A program made the position numbers and the translations under genes. From CAZBDV01 sp964490765 (GTDB lineage Bacteria > Cloacimonadota > Cloacimonadia > Cloacimonadales > JAJBBL01): DNA of 5,357 bases. Within the stretch, counting starts at the first letter, position 1, and each line of letters starts with the position of its first letter. Location: assembly GCA_964490765.1 (NCBI GenBank), contig CAZBDV010000062.1, forward strand, positions 1 to 5,357, read 5' to 3'. Positions 4,501 through 5,357 of this stretch are shown here, piece after piece. Under the pieces are notes generated by a model, which saw nothing but the letters and a program-made list of their open reading frames with translations, was not told the origin of the DNA and made no database searches.

Positions 4501-5357
4501 GGGCGCAATAGTAGATAATAGTTATTGGAACATAGAAACCAGTGGTCGGGAAACTTCTGCTGGTGGTGAGGGGAGGACAACTGTAGAGATGACTTATCCT
4601 TATGCTGCCAACACTTATTTTGACTGGAATTTTACCAACATCTGGGGAGTAGATAATTTTACTTATAACAATGGTTATCCCTTTCTGCAATGGCAATTAC
4701 AATTTGAGTTACCACCTTCAGAATTACCTTCAGCAGGTAGTGGCACAGATGAAAATCCCTATCAAATAGCCAACTTACAGAACCTTTTCTGGATCGCAGA
4801 AAGTCCTGAACGTTGGAGCTATCATTATATCCAGACAGAAGATATCGATGCCTCTGTCACTTCAATCTGGTTCGAGGGAGAGGGCTGGATACCGATCGGT
4901 AATGGTTCAGCTGCTTTTACGGGAACCTATAACGGGCAGGAGCATATTATTGACGGGCTTTATGTCAATCGTCCCGCTACTGATTACATAGGGTTGTTTG
5001 GCGTTGTCAACTCAGCAGTTATTCAGAACCTGAGTGTGATTAATGTCGATATAAGCGGGAATGACTATGTAGGCGGACTGATTGGATATCACCTTGAATC
5101 GGAATTGAACAATAGCTCTGCTACAGGGAGTATAAGCGGGAATGATTTCGTAGGTGGACTGATAGGTCACCTTTATCTCTGGTCTGCAGTGAACAAATGT
5201 TACAGTGATGGTTTTGTTGAGGGTCATAACGAAGTTGGTGGTTTAATTGGATTTAATGATTATGGTTCCACGGTAACGAATTCCTACAGTAATAGCAATG
5301 TAATTGGTAACTGGTATGTAGGAGGCTTAATCGGGGATAATTACTATATGAGTAATT
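1430..5357 (+). CDS. Giant secreted GLUG-motif repeat protein (3' end beyond the window)
   Basis: The frame is open for 1309 codons to the window edge with no stop. A signal peptide (residues 1-24, MKRFTRP then a hydrophobic core, likely cut after LFA before QE) sends it through Sec. The rest consists of GLUG motifs (V/I-G-G-L-x-G, Pfam GLUG family) every 27-28 residues, 24 seen so far, usually followed by a rung such as NCYSTGxVxG. They fall in four modules starting near residues 30, 372, 712 and 1103. Each has a head (PYQIA, HYIQTADIDAS, GWIPIGN, F-GSYNGQ, IGLFG), a rung array and a tail (NSYWN, GRTT-EMTYPYA, WDF, NGYPYL-W). Such repeats are expected to fold as a right-handed beta-helix. 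GLUG motifs occur in bacterial surface proteins, including some M26 IgA peptidases, but no peptidase motif is seen here. The likely role is cell-surface or extracellular adhesion or binding, which is an inference. The anchoring or secretion domain should lie beyond the window. Confidence 0.95.
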   Translation, partial: MKRFTRPIFFIFVFSMLVMGFLFAQEFAGGSGTEADPWQVETAEHLNNVRNYLSTGHSDKHFIQIVDIDLYDATREGGVYWNDGHGWLPVGNASTYFTGNYDGQGHTIYGIYINRSHATIGLFGRTSGAVIVNLGVTDADIIGTEYTGGMTGYTDSTEIENCYVTGNVTGTQYVGGLIGTHRNESIVTNCYSTGSVTGNSNVGGLIGHAHSSEINTSYSNAGVIATEFNGGGLAGSNVSGTITNCYSTGSVIGPTNIGGLVGDNNLGTISYCYSKGLVIGVSNVGGLVGNFITYGGNYDIDNYWNTVTSEQATSAMGNGRTTEQMTFPYAANTYVDWDFNDVWAVDTFPFNNGYPYQRWQWEVPTAIEPSAGDGSEDYPYQIATLENLYWIAADFERWDYHYIQTADIDASSTENWFGGAGWIPIGNGQILFHGSYNGQLHAINGLYINRPETDHIGLFGSISDAVIKNLNLINTDITGASFVGGIAGYAMNNSYLLQVSCKGVLTGTGAYGLGGIAGSIDESTLDYNYSEVYLEGNDFIGGLVGANHNNSVINRCYSNSIIVGNSYVGTLVGRTTFGSSINNCYSTGLATGVIYVGGLVGELYQDCLVNNSYSNGIVSGDQDAGGLIGFSYSSTANNSYWNTETSYQDSSAGGEGRTTAEMTYPYAVDTYVNWDFIDNWRADEEHDVNAGYPYLKCQLQWLPPITQEPLMGDGSESNPYQIANLKNLCWIAESDERWGDHYIQTADIDASETEYWYWGHGWVPIGNETSNFTGSYNGQGYSITDLYIRHFVDYIGLLGVTSGATIENLDLIDVYIHGSVYVGGLSGSLNDTDVSNCSVTGNVGGTSYVGGLVGLNTGNSSLVNNYTSGIVSGNNIIGGLVGWNDNSLINDCYSSANLSVYGDAGGLIGHNLNSTVSNCYSTGRILAYGWYIGGLVGKNSDNSTISNCYHSSGNVTGHSYIGGLTGINEDNSLIFNSYSTVSVSGGFSDAVGGLSGGNSNSTISKCYSTGMVGLGGGLIGVSEQGAIVDNSYWNIETSGRETSAGGEGRTTVEMTYPYAANTYFDWNFTNIWGVDNFTYNNGYPFLQWQLQFELPPSELPSAGSGTDENPYQIANLQNLFWIAESPERWSYHYIQTEDIDASVTSIWFEGEGWIPIGNGSAAFTGTYNGQEHIIDGLYVNRPATDYIGLFGVVNSAVIQNLSVINVDISGNDYVGGLIGYHLESELNNSSATGSISGNDFVGGLIGHLYLWSAVNKCYSDGFVEGHNEVGGLIGFNDYGSTVTNSYSNSNVIGNWYVGGLIGDNYYMSN
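1517..2521 (+). repeat. GLUG module 1 (residues 30-364, 6 rungs)
   Basis: The head spans residues 30-146 and is the most divergent of the four: PWQVETAEHLNNVR replaces the PYQIA-NL-NL-WIAE pattern, and HFIQIVDIDL replaces HYIQTADIDA. Six GLUG cores start at 147 (TGGMTG) and end at 289 (VGGLVG), spaced about 27 residues. The tail spans 290-364, with NYWN, GRTTEQMTFPYAANTY, WDF and NGYPYQRW. A short linker rich in Pro, Ala and Glu leads into module 2. Confidence 0.85.
2543..3541 (+). repeat. GLUG module 2 (residues 372-704, 6 rungs)
   Basis: The head (372-482) begins GDGSEDYPYQIAT and includes HYIQTADIDAS and GWIPIGNG. Six GLUG cores run from 483 (VGGIAG) to 629 (AGGLIG). One core, VGTLVG, has Thr in place of the second Gly. 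The tail is 630-704, with NSYWNTETS, AGGEGRTTAEMTYPYA, NWDF and GYPYLKC. The length of 333 residues almost equals module 1. Confidence 0.88.
3563..4717 (+). repeat. GLUG module 3 (residues 712-1096, 8 rungs)
   Basis: The head (712-821) starts GDGSESNPYQIANLKNL and holds HYIQTADIDAS and GWVPIGN. Eight GLUG cores run from 822 (VGGLSG) to 1020 (GGGLIG), two more than in modules 1 and 2. The last rung is shortened (CYSTGMVGLGGGLIG). The tail is 1021-1096, with NSYWNIETS, AGGEGRTTVEMTYPYAANTY and NGYPFLQW. The extra length over modules 1 and 2 is about 50 residues, close to two rungs. Confidence 0.88.
4736..5357 (+). repeat. GLUG module 4 (from residue 1103, cut by window end, at least 4 rungs)
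   Basis: The head (1103-1213) reads GSGTDENPYQIANLQNLFWIAE, HYIQTEDIDAS and GWIPIGNG, very close in pattern to modules 2 and 3. Four GLUG cores are seen at 1214, then at about 28-residue steps to 1297. The window ends within the rung after the fourth core, before any tail signature. Confidence 0.88.

Noticed and set aside
2273..4696. Similar minus-strand ORFs at 2273-2509 and 4481-4696, with related sequences
   Set aside because: They are antisense shadows of the conserved module tail (NSYWN to NGYP). Their resemblance to each other comes from the module repeat on the plus strand. The minus-strand ORFs at 1345-1569, 1493-1747, 3029-3244 and 5012-5227 are likewise antisense to, or largely overlapping, the GLUG gene.

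Overview
This is a bacterial window with moderately low GC. Three things point to bacteria: a tRNA tail with an encoded CCA, a strong Shine-Dalgarno (GGAGGAG) and a classic Sec signal peptide. Very large secreted GLUG-repeat proteins are common in anaerobes of the Bacteroidota/FCB group (including Cloacimonadota-like lineages) and in some Firmicutes. I lean to the FCB side, but that is a weak inference because no phylogenetic marker is present.

Layout. Positions 1-27 are the 3' end of a tRNA gene, most likely tRNA-Ser, with CCA encoded. The last 19 bases of that tRNA begin a 119-bp unit (9-127) that is repeated exactly at 128-246 and a third time as a 44-bp truncated copy (247-290, one mismatch). 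Each full unit carries two near-perfect hairpins with 3-nt loops. This resembles, in form only, the tandem repeats behind Escherichia coli tyrT, which also start with tRNA 3'-end sequence. Positions 291-1429 have no convincing gene. They hold a pyrimidine-rich stretch, scattered short ORFs of doubtful reality and a possible TATAAT promoter element at 1222-1227.

From 1430 to the window end runs one uninterrupted frame of 1309 codons with no stop. It is the N-terminal part of a giant exported protein made of GLUG motifs (V/I-G-G-L-x-G, period about 28 residues). The protein has a higher-order repeat. Each module is a head of about 110 residues, an array of GLUG rungs and a tail of about 75 residues. 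There are three complete modules with 6, 6 and 8 rungs and a fourth cut by the window edge after 4 rungs, 24 rungs in all.

The tRNA and the giant gene show no functional link in this sequence. The two most interesting observations are the tRNA-tail tandem repeat and the modular architecture of the surface protein, with a rung-number difference between modules and a recurring cysteine at one rung position.
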